Below, piece by piece: positions 9,284-17,249 of a DNA stretch of 43,105 bases. The stretch's first letter is position 1; the number at the start of each line of letters is the position of its first letter. The position numbers and the translations under genes are program-made. The DNA is from JAAYGT01 sp050252075 (GTDB taxonomy: Bacteria > Pseudomonadota > Gammaproteobacteria > Burkholderiales > Burkholderiaceae_B), in the NCBI GenBank assembly GCA_050252075.1, contig JBFWLP010000016.1, positions 1-43,105 on the forward strand, written 5' to 3'. The notes beneath the pieces were generated by a model that was not told the DNA's origin, ran no database searches, and worked only from the letters and a program-made list of their open reading frames with translations.

Positions 9284-9289
9284 ACACAA

Positions 9290-9892
9290 ATGAATGACTC
9301 GTTACCCTCGGAGCTTGATCCGCCGGCGGATCAAGTGACCGACGCCAACCCCATCGTCACGCTACCGTACAACCGTCCGGTTTTTCTGGTGGGCATGATG
9401 GGTGCCGGAAAAACGACCCTGGGTCGTCATCTTGCACGTGCGCTGGGCCGTGAGTTCGTTGACCTGGATCACGAGCTTGAGGCACGTTGCGGCGTGCGCG
9501 TTGCTTTGATCTTTGACATTGAAGGCGAGGAAGGGTTCCGGCGGCGCGAAACGGCGGCACTGGACGACTGCTCCCAACGAGAAGATATTGTACTGGCAAC
9601 GGGGGGCGGTGCGGTGCTGGCTCCCGAAAACCGGCAAATGCTCCAGGAGCGTGGCGTGGTCGTATACCTGAAAGCCTCCGCCGACGAGCTATACCGCCGT
9701 GTCGCCCGCGACCGGAACCGGCCCTTGCTTCAAACGGCCGATCCGCGCGAGCGTATCCGCACGCTGCTGCAACAGCGTGCACCACTTTACGAAAGCGTGG
9801 CCGATTTCACCTTTGAAACGGGAACCATGTCCATTCCCCAGGCAATACGCGCACTGGTTGCCATGTTGCAAAAACACGAGGTTCACTCATGA
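9290..9892 (+). CDS. aroK: Shikimate kinase
   Basis: This enzyme phosphorylates shikimate at O3 in the chorismate pathway. The 200-residue protein has the Walker A loop at about 35-42 (GMMGAGKTT), the shikimate-binding DLD in FVDLDHELE, the arginine-rich FRRRETAAL, the glycine loop ATGGGAVL and the lid region DRNRPLL. The N-terminus is about 25 residues longer than in short family members. The ATG at 9290 has no ribosome-binding site; an in-frame GTG at 9335 behind a GGCGGA sequence is an alternative start. It overlaps aroB by the ATGA at 9889-9892, so the two are surely co-transcribed and translationally coupled, as in most proteobacteria. Confidence 0.95.
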   Translation: MNDSLPSELDPPADQVTDANPIVTLPYNRPVFLVGMMGAGKTTLGRHLARALGREFVDLDHELEARCGVRVALIFDIEGEEGFRRRETAALDDCSQREDIVLATGGGAVLAPENRQMLQERGVVVYLKASADELYRRVARDRNRPLLQTADPRERIRTLLQQRAPLYESVADFTFETGTMSIPQAIRALVAMLQKHEVHS

Positions 9893-10977
9893 CCACAGTT
9901 CAGGTCGATACCCCCGGCGGATGCTACCCCATCCATATTGGCGCGGGCCGTCTGGCCGGGCTCGGGCAAACCGTGCCTGCCGATGCCACCGTCATCGCCC
10001 TTATCACCAACCCCACCGTCGCCTCTCATTACGGCCAAAGGGTGCAGTCCGCTCTGGAGCAAACCGGAAAGCCGGTTATTCGCATCGAGTTGCCCGATGG
10101 CGAACAATACAAAAACTGGCAGACACTGAACCAGGTTTTCGACGGCCTGCTGGGTGCCCGGCTGGATCGCAAGGCGGTTCTGGTGGCGCTGGGCGGCGGG
10201 GTCATCGGCGATATGGTCGGTTTTGCGGCAGCGTGCTACATGCGCGGCATACGCTTCATCCAGGTGCCCACCACGCTACTGGCGCAGGTCGATTCCTCGG
10301 TCGGCGGGAAAACCGCCATCAATCACCCCTTGGGCAAGAACATGATCGGGGCGTTCCACCAGCCCGTTGCCGTCGATATCGACACCACGGTGCTGGCCAC
10401 CCTGCCGGCGCGTGAAATCTCGGCCGGGCTGGCAGAGGTCATTAAATATGGTCTTATCATCGATGCGCCTTTTTTCGACTGGTGCGAAGCCAATGTCGGG
10501 AAGTTGCGGGCGCTTGATCCGCAGGCCATGGCGTACGCCATTCAGCGTTCGTGCGAACTGAAGGCGCAGGTGGTGTCGGCCGACGAGCGCGAGTCGGGCT
10601 TGCGTGCCATTCTGAACTTCGGGCACACCTTTGGCCACGCCATCGAGGCCGGGCTGGGCTATGGTGAATGGCTGCATGGCGAAGCGGTTGGCTGCGGCAT
10701 GGTGCTGGCGGCAGAGTTGTCGGCTCGTGTGCATGGGCTGCCTGCCGACGTCGTGCAGCGGGTACGTCGGTTGGTGCAGGCCATAGGCTGTCCGGTCAAC
10801 CCGCCCGACCTGGGGCGCGGGCGCTGGAAGGATCTGATGCAGGGTGACAAAAAGGCCGAAGGGGGGCGCATGCGTTTTGTGGTGCTCACACAGCTGGGCC
10901 GGGCGCAATCCCAACAGGTCCCCGACGACGCCCTGGACGAGGTGCTGGCGTTCACTGAACGTTCCGGCATTGTTTAG
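9889..10977 (+). CDS. aroB: 3-dehydroquinate synthase
   Basis: This NAD- and metal-dependent cyclase converts DAHP to 3-dehydroquinate in the shikimate pathway. The 362-residue protein shows the family motifs: DGEQYKN near residue 67; the dinucleotide-binding GGGVIGDMVGFAAA; the long conserved stretch QVPTTLLAQVDSSVGGKTAIN; KNMIGAFHQP; and the metal-binding NFGHTFGHAIE with a second histidine further on in WLHGEAV. No key residue is missing. It is coupled to aroK by a 4-base overlap and followed 18 bases later by dgt on the same strand. Confidence 0.97.
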   Translation: MTTVQVDTPGGCYPIHIGAGRLAGLGQTVPADATVIALITNPTVASHYGQRVQSALEQTGKPVIRIELPDGEQYKNWQTLNQVFDGLLGARLDRKAVLVALGGGVIGDMVGFAAACYMRGIRFIQVPTTLLAQVDSSVGGKTAINHPLGKNMIGAFHQPVAVDIDTTVLATLPAREISAGLAEVIKYGLIIDAPFFDWCEANVGKLRALDPQAMAYAIQRSCELKAQVVSADERESGLRAILNFGHTFGHAIEAGLGYGEWLHGEAVGCGMVLAAELSARVHGLPADVVQRVRRLVQAIGCPVNPPDLGRGRWKDLMQGDKKAEGGRMRFVVLTQLGRAQSQQVPDDALDEVLAFTERSGIV

Positions 10978-10995
10978 CCGGGAAGGTGGTGGCGA

Positions 10996-12123
10996 GTGAA
11001 TCTTGCTCCATACGCCTGTCACCCCGAGCGGTCGCGCGGTCGTCGCCATAGCGAGCCGCCTCCGGTGGGCCGCAGCGCCTTCCAGCGCGACCGTGATCGC
11101 ATTGTGCACAGCCGCGCGTTTCGTCTTCTGGAATACAAAACCCAGGTATTCATCAACCACGAGGGTGATTTGTTTCGCACCCGGTTGACGCACAGTCTGG
11201 AAGTAGCCCAGATTGCACGGTCGCTGGCCCGTAATCTGGGCCTGAACGAAGACCTGACCGAGGCCATCGCGCTGGCGCACGATCTGGGGCACACGCCGTT
11301 CGGGCACGCCGGGCAAGATGAACTGAACGCCTGTATGCGCGAATTTGTGCCCGAGGCCGGCGGGTTTGAGCACAACCTGCAAAGCCTGCGGGTGGTTGAC
11401 GAGCTGGAAGAGCGTTATGCCCAGTTCAATGGCCTGAATCTTTGCTTTGAAACGCGTGAGGGCATCCTGAAACATTGTTCGGCCCGCCATGCGCGCCTGC
11501 TAGGCGATGTGGGAGAGCGGTTTTTGAATCGCACCCGTCCCGCGCTCGAAGCCCAATTAACCAATCTGGCCGATGAGATCGCCTATAACAACCACGATAT
11601 CGATGACGGCCTGCGCTCCGGCCTGATCACCCTGGAGCAACTGCAGGTGCTGGAAATATTTGCCACGCATTATGCACAAGTGAAGCAGCAGTATCCGCGT
11701 GTCGAGTCGCGACGCCTGGTGTCGGAAATTATTCGCGCCATGATCAACACACTGGTGGTGGATCTGACCGAAACCACCCGGGAAAACCTGCGCGTCCATC
11801 AGCCCGGCAGTGCCGATGACGTCCGGCAGGCGCCCCCGTTGGCGGCATTCTCGCCGTCGATGCGCCGGCAGGCCGATGCGCTCAAGTCATTTCTTCTGGA
11901 AAACCTGTATCGCCATTACCGCGTCATGCGCATGACCTCGAAGGCGCGCCGCATTGTGCGCGAGTTGTTTACGGCCTTTCTGGAAGAGCCGTGGCTGTTG
12001 TCCGACGATTACCGGCGCGACGACCGCGTGGCCCAGGCCCGGGCCATTGCCGACTATATCGCGGGCATGACGGATCGCTACGCCATTCGAGAGCACGACC
12101 AGCTGTTCCGCATGGGTGGCTGA
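10996..12123 (+). CDS. dgt: dGTP triphosphohydrolase-like HD-domain protein
   Basis: This 375-residue HD-superfamily protein belongs to the dGTPase-like group, which hydrolyses dNTPs to deoxynucleoside plus triphosphate. The metal-binding HD residues are visible: RTRLTHSLEV (H66), LAHDLGHTPFGHAG (H95-D96) and a later DEIAYNNHDIDDG. The N-terminal region PPVGRSAFQRDRDRIVHSRAFRLLEYKTQVF is typical of this group. The start is a GTG at 10996, 18 bases after aroB, and it gives a plausible N-terminus; a later start would cut into the conserved region. It probably belongs to the aroK-aroB unit, an arrangement shared with other Burkholderiales. Its 3' end faces uvrA with only 11 bases between stops. 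The exact nucleotide preference cannot be told from sequence. Confidence 0.92.
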   Translation: MNLAPYACHPERSRGRRHSEPPPVGRSAFQRDRDRIVHSRAFRLLEYKTQVFINHEGDLFRTRLTHSLEVAQIARSLARNLGLNEDLTEAIALAHDLGHTPFGHAGQDELNACMREFVPEAGGFEHNLQSLRVVDELEERYAQFNGLNLCFETREGILKHCSARHARLLGDVGERFLNRTRPALEAQLTNLADEIAYNNHDIDDGLRSGLITLEQLQVLEIFATHYAQVKQQYPRVESRRLVSEIIRAMINTLVVDLTETTRENLRVHQPGSADDVRQAPPLAAFSPSMRRQADALKSFLLENLYRHYRVMRMTSKARRIVRELFTAFLEEPWLLSDDYRRDDRVAQARAIADYIAGMTDRYAIREHDQLFRMGG

Positions 12124-12134
12124 CCCTTACACCC

Positions 12135-14987
12135 CTAGGCGTCGCGTTTCAGCAGGGCGGCCAGATAACGGCCTGTATGGCTTTCCGGATGGGCTGCAAT
12201 GGTTTCGGGCGGGCCCTCGGCCACGATGCGGCCGCCGCCGCTGCCCCCTTCGGGGCCCATGTCGATCAGCCAGTCGGCCGTCTTGATGACATCCAGGTTA
12301 TGCTCGATAACGACCACGGTGTTTCCGCCGTCGACCAGCTTTTGCAGTACGTCGAGCAGCAGCGCAATGTCCTGGAAATGCAGCCCGGTGGTGGGCTCAT
12401 CCAGTATGTAAAGTGTACGGCCGGTGCTGCGCCGCGACAGCTCAAGCGATAGCTTCACCCGCTGCGCCTCGCCGCCCGACAATGTGGTGGCGCTTTGTCC
12501 CAGCCGCAAGTACGACAGGCCTACATCCATGAGCGTATGCAGTTTGCGCGCCACACTGGGTACGGCGTCGAAATAGCCCAGGGCCTGTTCCACGGTCAAT
12601 TCCAGCACTTCGCTGATGTTGCGCCCGCGATAGCGAATATCCAGCGTTTCCCGGTTATAGCGCAATCCGTGGCACACATCGCAGGGGACATACATATCGG
12701 GCAGAAAGTGCATTTCCACCTTGACCACCCCGTCGCCCTGGCACGCCTCGCAACGCCCGCCTTTGACATTGAAGGAAAAGCGGCCGGGATCGTAACCGCG
12801 CACCTTGGCTTCGGGAACGCCGGCGAACAGTTCACGGATCGGAGTGAACATGCCGGTATAGGTTGCAGGGTTGCTGCGCGGCGTGCGGCCGATGGGGCTC
12901 TGATCAACGCTGATGATCTTGTCGAAATTCGATAAGCCCTCAATGGTCTCGAACGGGGCGGGCTCGGTTTGCGCGCGGTGCAGCTGGGCTGCAACGGCGG
13001 TGGCCAGCGTATCGTTGATCAGTGTCGATTTGCCCGACCCCGATACCCCTGTAATGCAAATGAAGCGGCCGGCAGGCAATGACAAATCAACGTTCTTCAG
13101 GTTGTTGCCCCGGCACCCTTTCAGCGCAAGCCGCGGTACGTCGGTGTTTACGGGGCGACGCCCGGGAATGCCGATGCGCCGCTCGCCCTTCAGGTAAAGG
13201 CCGGTCAGGGACGCCGGGTTGGCGGCCAGCTCGTCGGGGGTGCCGCTGGCAACGATCTGCCCGCCATGCTCACCTGCGCCCGGCCCCATGTCCAGCACGA
13301 AATCGGCCGCCCGTATCATGTCTTCGTCGTGCTCGACCACGATGACGCTGTTGCCCAGATCGCGCAGGTGGTGCAGCGTGGCGATCAGGCGATCATTGTC
13401 GCGCTGGTGCAGGCCGATCGACGGCTCGTCCAGTACATACATGACGCCGGTGAGCCCCGAGCCGATCTGGCTGGCAAGGCGTATGCGTTGCGCCTCGCCA
13501 CCCGAAATAGTGTCGGCGCTGCGATCCAGCGACAAGTAGTTCAAGCCGACATTGTTCAGAAACCGCAGCCGTGCCTGGATCTCCCGGACGATACGGTCGG
13601 CGATCTCTTTTTTGGCGCCGGTCAGTTCCAGCTGCTCGAACCATGTCAGGCAGTCCGCCAGGGACAAGCCCTCGACCTCATAAATTGCCTTGCCACGGCG
13701 CTCCGCCGGGCCGGGCTCATTGCCGATCAGAACGTGGCGCGCTTCGGCCCGCAACCGCGAGCCACCGCAGTCCGGACAGGCCTTGGTGTGGCGAAGCTTG
13801 CCCAGCTCCTCGCGTACGGCGCTGGAGTCGGTTTCCCGCCAGCGGCGCTCCAGATTGGGAATGATGCCTTCAAACGCGTGGGTTTTGACGGTGGTGCGGC
13901 CTTTCTCGTTAATGTAAAGAAACGAAATTTCCTCGTCGCCCGACCCGAACAGCACGCGTTGCTGTATGTCGGTCGGCAGTGTCTCGAAGGGGGTGTCAAT
14001 GTCGAAGTGGTAATGGGCCGCCAGGCTGACAAGCAAGGTATGGGTGAACGCGTTGCGCCGGTCCCAGCCGTGTATGGCGCCGCTGGCCAGGCTAAGTTCA
14101 GGGAACGCCACGACGCGTTTGGGATCGAAATAATCCACATGGCCCAGACCGTCGCAACGGGGGCAGGCTCCTACCGGGTTGTTGAAACTGAACAGGCGGG
14201 GTTCCAGCTCGGTAAGGCTGTGCTGGCACACCGGGCAGGCATAATGGCTGGAAAAGGCGTGTTCATGGCCGCTGTCGATATCCAGGGCGAGCATGCGTCC
14301 CTGCGAAAGATTCAAGGCGGTTTCTATGCTCTCGGCCAACCGTTGCTGGCTGTCCGGGCGCACGCGCAGCCGGTCGATCACGACATCAATGTCGTGCTTC
14401 TCCGATTTTTTCAGCGGAGCCAGATCGTCGATGGCCACCATCTGGCCGTCTACGCGCAGGCGCACGAAGCCCTGGGCCTGAAGCCCGGCACAGTCGTCTT
14501 CAAAGCTGCCTTTGCGCGCTCGCGCCAGCGGCGCCAGAATGGCCAGGCGGGTGTCCGGCGTCCAGCCCAGAATGTTGTCAACCATCTGGCTGACGCTCTG
14601 GGCCTGCAGGGGCAAGCCGTGTTCCGGGCAAAAGGGCGTGCCAACCCGCGCGTACAGCAAACGCAGGTAGTCGTGGATTTCGGTAATGGTGCCCACAGTG
14701 GAGCGGGGGTTGTGGCCGGCCGATTTCTGCTCGATGGAAATGGCCGGCGACAGCCCTTCGATCAGATCAACATCGGGTTTGTCCATAAGCTGCAGGAACT
14801 GGCGCGCATAGGCGGACAGGCTTTCCACATAACGTCGTTGGCCCTCGGCATAGAGCGTATCGAAAGCCAGCGATGACTTACCCGATCCCGACAGCCCGGT
14901 CACCACCACCAGTTTGTGGCGTGGCAGGTCAATCGACACGTTTTTAAGGTTGTGCGTGCGGGCACCCCGGATCCGTATTGCTTCCAT
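12135..14987 (-). CDS. uvrA: Excinuclease ABC subunit A
   Basis: UvrA is the damage-recognising ATPase of nucleotide excision repair and loads UvrB. This 950-residue protein has the two ABC modules expected. Walker A sequences are GLSGSGKSSL (about 31-40) and GVSGSGKSTL in the second half. Each module carries an ABC signature (TISGGEAQRI and TLSGGEAQRV) and a Walker B (VLDEPSIGL and ILDEPTTGL). Cysteine zinc motifs are intact: CPVC with CPRC in the first half, CPDC between them, and CEAC with CDVC in the second. Length and motifs are normal. It is transcribed away from the MFS gene and converges with dgt. No clear LexA box is visible upstream. Confidence 0.98.
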   Translation of the reverse strand: MEAIRIRGARTHNLKNVSIDLPRHKLVVVTGLSGSGKSSLAFDTLYAEGQRRYVESLSAYARQFLQLMDKPDVDLIEGLSPAISIEQKSAGHNPRSTVGTITEIHDYLRLLYARVGTPFCPEHGLPLQAQSVSQMVDNILGWTPDTRLAILAPLARARKGSFEDDCAGLQAQGFVRLRVDGQMVAIDDLAPLKKSEKHDIDVVIDRLRVRPDSQQRLAESIETALNLSQGRMLALDIDSGHEHAFSSHYACPVCQHSLTELEPRLFSFNNPVGACPRCDGLGHVDYFDPKRVVAFPELSLASGAIHGWDRRNAFTHTLLVSLAAHYHFDIDTPFETLPTDIQQRVLFGSGDEEISFLYINEKGRTTVKTHAFEGIIPNLERRWRETDSSAVREELGKLRHTKACPDCGGSRLRAEARHVLIGNEPGPAERRGKAIYEVEGLSLADCLTWFEQLELTGAKKEIADRIVREIQARLRFLNNVGLNYLSLDRSADTISGGEAQRIRLASQIGSGLTGVMYVLDEPSIGLHQRDNDRLIATLHHLRDLGNSVIVVEHDEDMIRAADFVLDMGPGAGEHGGQIVASGTPDELAANPASLTGLYLKGERRIGIPGRRPVNTDVPRLALKGCRGNNLKNVDLSLPAGRFICITGVSGSGKSTLINDTLATAVAAQLHRAQTEPAPFETIEGLSNFDKIISVDQSPIGRTPRSNPATYTGMFTPIRELFAGVPEAKVRGYDPGRFSFNVKGGRCEACQGDGVVKVEMHFLPDMYVPCDVCHGLRYNRETLDIRYRGRNISEVLELTVEQALGYFDAVPSVARKLHTLMDVGLSYLRLGQSATTLSGGEAQRVKLSLELSRRSTGRTLYILDEPTTGLHFQDIALLLDVLQKLVDGGNTVVVIEHNLDVIKTADWLIDMGPEGGSGGGRIVAEGPPETIAAHPESHTGRYLAALLKRDA

Positions 14988-15009
14988 CGTGTTTTGCGTC
15001 CAAGCCTGT

Positions 15010-15048
15010 CAAACAGTTAACTTGTTACTATAACGCGCTGACTGTTTG
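15010..15048. repeat. Inverted repeat in the uvrA/MFS divergent promoter region
   Basis: Perfect 8-base arms CAAACAGT (15010-15017) and ACTGTTTG (15041-15048) are separated by 23 AT-rich bases. The pair lies between the uvrA start at 14987 and the MFS start at 15108. It has the outward-facing orientation (ACAG then CTGT), so it is not the CTGT-N8-ACAG SOS box. It may be a bipartite operator acting on one or both genes. Confidence 0.45.
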
Positions 15049-15107
15049 GGTGTTGTTATTGCCTGTCGCCCCATTCTGGCGGGCGGCCTATTCTTTTTTT
15101 CGTATTT

Positions 15108-16322
15108 ATGAGCGTTTCCACGCACACCCCCTCTTCGAATCGATCTGTTCGGCTCAAGCTGACCCCTTCCGAGCGTAAAGCCAGCATGGCCCTGGCGCTG
15201 CTGTTTGCTTCACGCATGCTGGGGCTGTTCCTGCTTACACCGGTATTTACGGTGGCGGCGCAGTCGCTCGTCGGCGGCGACGATGCCCTGCGGGTGGGGC
15301 TGGCCCTGGGGGCGTATGGCCTGACCCAGGCGGTATTTCAGATACCACTGGGCATGGCGTCTGACCGTTTCGGCCGACGCCCGGTGATTCTGTTCGGCAT
15401 GGCTCTGTTCATTCTTGGCGGTGTGGTGTGCGCCCTGGCCGGTTCGGTTGACGGGGTTACCGTGGGCCGGGTCATACAGGGTGTGGGGGCTGTGTCCGCC
15501 GCCATCACGGCCTGGGTGGCCGATGCGACCCGGCCCGAAGTCCGTACCCGGGCCATGGCCATGGTGGGAGGGTCAATCGGCCTGTCGTTTGCCGCGTCAC
15601 TGGTGTTGTCACCCGTGCTGGTGGGCGAATTCGGGTTGTCCGGCCTGTTCTGGGCCATCAGCTTGCTGGGTTTCGTGTGTTTGCTGATTGCCGCTTTCGT
15701 GGTGCCCGTAGTGCCCATGGCGCAGGTGGTCATGTCGGCGGCACGGCCTCGCGACGTTTTGCGCCATGCCGGCCTGTTAAAGCTGAATTTCGGCGTGTTC
15801 TGCCTGCATTTCATCCTGATGTCGCTGTTTATCGTGGCGCCCCGCCTGCTTGCCGGGCTGGGTGGCTACGAAACCGCAACGCTGTGGCAGGTGTATTTGC
15901 CGGTTATTTTGCTATCGTTTGTTTTCATGGTGCCGGTCGTGTTTTATACGGAAACGCGGCGGGTCCACCAGCGCGCCCTGTGGTTCAGTGTTGTGGGCCT
16001 GGCGTTGATGCTGGCCGCCATGCCGTGGGCACGCAGTGGCTTTTACCCGTTTGTGGCGGCGCTCACAGGCTTTTTTGTGGCGTTCAACGTGCTCGAGGCA
16101 TTGCAGCCGTCGCTGGTGTCGCGCGAGGCCCCGCCCGAGTACAAAGGTCTGGCACTCGGCTTTTACAATACGTCGCAATCGCTGGGCGTATTTATGGGCG
16201 GCGCGCTGGGTGGTGCCCTGGTGGCCAGGCTGGGTGCCGATGCCGTGTTTTTCATGTGCGCCGGTGTTGCGGCGCTGTGGGCGGTGGCCGCCCGGCCGTC
16301 GCGCAGTGCAGCGGCGGCGTAA
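15108..16322 (+). CDS. Major facilitator superfamily transporter (YajR-like drug/solute exporter)
   Basis: This 404-residue protein has about 12 transmembrane helices and the MFS motif A between helices 2 and 3 (GMASDRFGRRPVILFG). Its N-terminal stretch SRMLGLFLLTPVFTVAA and the following AYGLTQAVFQIP resemble the YajR-like H+-driven exporters. The substrate is unknown. It lies between uvrA and ssb, which in E. coli face each other directly, and it is transcribed toward ssb. No clear ribosome-binding site precedes the ATG at 15108, but the frame fits the first predicted cytoplasmic tail. A short hairpin (GCTACC and GGTAGC arms, 16347-16364) follows the stop and may end the message. Confidence 0.88.
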   Translation: MSVSTHTPSSNRSVRLKLTPSERKASMALALLFASRMLGLFLLTPVFTVAAQSLVGGDDALRVGLALGAYGLTQAVFQIPLGMASDRFGRRPVILFGMALFILGGVVCALAGSVDGVTVGRVIQGVGAVSAAITAWVADATRPEVRTRAMAMVGGSIGLSFAASLVLSPVLVGEFGLSGLFWAISLLGFVCLLIAAFVVPVVPMAQVVMSAARPRDVLRHAGLLKLNFGVFCLHFILMSLFIVAPRLLAGLGGYETATLWQVYLPVILLSFVFMVPVVFYTETRRVHQRALWFSVVGLALMLAAMPWARSGFYPFVAALTGFFVAFNVLEALQPSLVSREAPPEYKGLALGFYNTSQSLGVFMGGALGGALVARLGADAVFFMCAGVAALWAVAARPSRSAAAA

Positions 16323-16346
16323 GTGATCTTTTCCTCCAATCGTAGT

Positions 16347-16364
16347 GCTACCTGATACGGTAGC
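16347..16364 (+). repeat. Short hairpin after MFS gene
   Basis: Six-base arms GCTACC and GGTAGC enclose a 6-base loop, 25 bases downstream of the MFS stop and 62 before ssb. There is no T-run, so a terminator role is uncertain. Confidence 0.35.
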
Positions 16365-16425
16365 CAAGGGGCTTGCCCATCCCGCATAATGGGCTTGTCT
16401 GAACCAAAAATCTGAAGGTGTACCT

Positions 16426-16908
16426 ATGGCCTCTGTAAATAAAGTCATTCTTGTCGGCAACCTGGGGCGCGACCCCGAAGTGCGTTACAGCCCCGATGGC
16501 GCTGCCATTTGTAACGTGTCCATTGCCACCACATCGGTATGGAAAGATAAAGCCAGCGGCGAGCGCCGTGAAGAAACCGAATGGCACCGCGTGGTGTTTT
16601 ACAACCGTCTGGCGGAAATTGCCGGCGAGTACCTGAAAAAAGGCCGCTCCGTGTACGTGGAAGGGCGCCTGAAAACCCGCAAGTGGCAAGACAAGGAAAC
16701 CGGCCAAGATCGCTACAGCACTGATATTGTGGCGGATCAAATGCAAATGCTGGGCGGTCGTGACGGCGATGGCGGTAGCGGTGGCGGCGATTACAGCCAG
16801 TCGGCGCCCGCCCCGCGCGCCACCCGGCCGTCCGAGCCTCGCCCTGCCGCCCCGGCAGCCCCGGCCAGCAGCAATCTGGCCGACATGGACGACGATATTC
16901 CGTTCTAA
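16426..16908 (+). CDS. ssb: Single-stranded DNA-binding protein
   Basis: SSB coats single-stranded DNA in replication, repair and recombination. The 160-residue protein has the OB fold (MASVNKVILVGNLGRDPEVRY, WHRVVFYNRLAEIAGEYLKKG, VYVEGRLKTRKWQD) over residues 1-112. A Gly/Ser/Pro/Ala-rich linker follows. The acidic protein-interaction tail DMDDDIPF at the very end is complete. The ATG at 16426 follows AAGGTG at a suitable distance. It is followed by a hairpin and then by an intrinsic terminator at 16957-16995. Confidence 0.98.
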   Translation: MASVNKVILVGNLGRDPEVRYSPDGAAICNVSIATTSVWKDKASGERREETEWHRVVFYNRLAEIAGEYLKKGRSVYVEGRLKTRKWQDKETGQDRYSTDIVADQMQMLGGRDGDGGSGGGDYSQSAPAPRATRPSEPRPAAPAAPASSNLADMDDDIPF

Positions 16909-16909
16909 C

Positions 16910-16939
16910 CCAGGGTGGCGGTTACGCCACCGACCCTGG
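16910..16939 (+). repeat. Hairpin immediately after ssb
   Basis: Just after the ssb stop, GGTGGCG and CGCCACC pair around a GTTA loop, flanked by further CCAG/CTGG pairing. No T-tract follows. It could stabilise the ssb mRNA 3' end or assist the terminator downstream. Confidence 0.5.
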
Positions 16940-16956
16940 AATCCGGGCCTGGATCA

Positions 16957-16995
16957 GTGCTGCCGCGTTGAGTAAAACGGGCAGCACTTTTGTTT
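16957..16995 (+). terminator. Intrinsic terminator of ssb
   Basis: Arms GTGCTGCC (16957-16964) and GGCAGCAC (16980-16987) pair, extended inward past one bulged G by CGTT/AACG around a six-base loop. TTTTGTTT follows at 16988-16995. This is a good rho-independent terminator about 50 bases after ssb. Confidence 0.8.
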
Positions 16996-17204
16996 CCAGA
17001 TCCTGGCGTGTGCGGTTGCCCCTGTCTGCCGATGGTGTGCAACGCGTCGTTGTGCAAGGGCGCTATGGCCATTTGTCGCCCTTGCTTGAGCCCGCGTTGT
17101 GGTTGCCTCGCGTACGCGCTTTCCTTGACCAGGAAGCACCGGTGCCGTAGTTATCGGTATACTGAACGGCGGGCGGCTGCGCGTGCAGTTGCCGTGTTCA
17201 TTGT
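16996..17204. other. Region between ssb terminator and iclR with no recognised gene
   Basis: With the terminator before it and the palindrome after it, this forms a 341-base stretch without a gene (16909-17249). Short open frames occur on both strands, but none has a ribosome-binding site or recognisable product. It presumably holds the iclR promoter; I could not pick out a convincing -35/-10 pair. Confidence 0.5.
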
Positions 17205-17223
17205 TGCCGTTTCCAGAACGGCA
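17205..17223. promoter_or_regulatory. Palindrome upstream of iclR-type gene, candidate autoregulatory operator
   Basis: TGCCGTT-TCCAG-AACGGCA has perfect 7-base arms and a 5-base centre. It lies 27-45 bases before the regulator ATG at 17250. IclR-family proteins often bind short palindromes of about this size and repress their own genes. Binding is inferred. Confidence 0.5.
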
Positions 17224-17249
17224 CGTTCAGGAATAATCGAGTAAGCACA

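Noticed and set aside
13266..14876. 536-codon open frame on the plus strand inside uvrA
   Set aside because: It lies opposite the conserved UvrA motifs, has no ribosome-binding site and has no recognisable product.
15007..15012. TTGACA on the minus strand as the uvrA -35 box
   Set aside because: A matching -10 at normal spacing would overlap the uvrA ATG, and no suitable hexamer is there.
15001..15060. SOS (LexA) box upstream of uvrA
   Set aside because: The region has ACAG then CTGT in the outward sense with 23 bases between the arms, not CTGT-N8-ACAG; no site of the right form was found.
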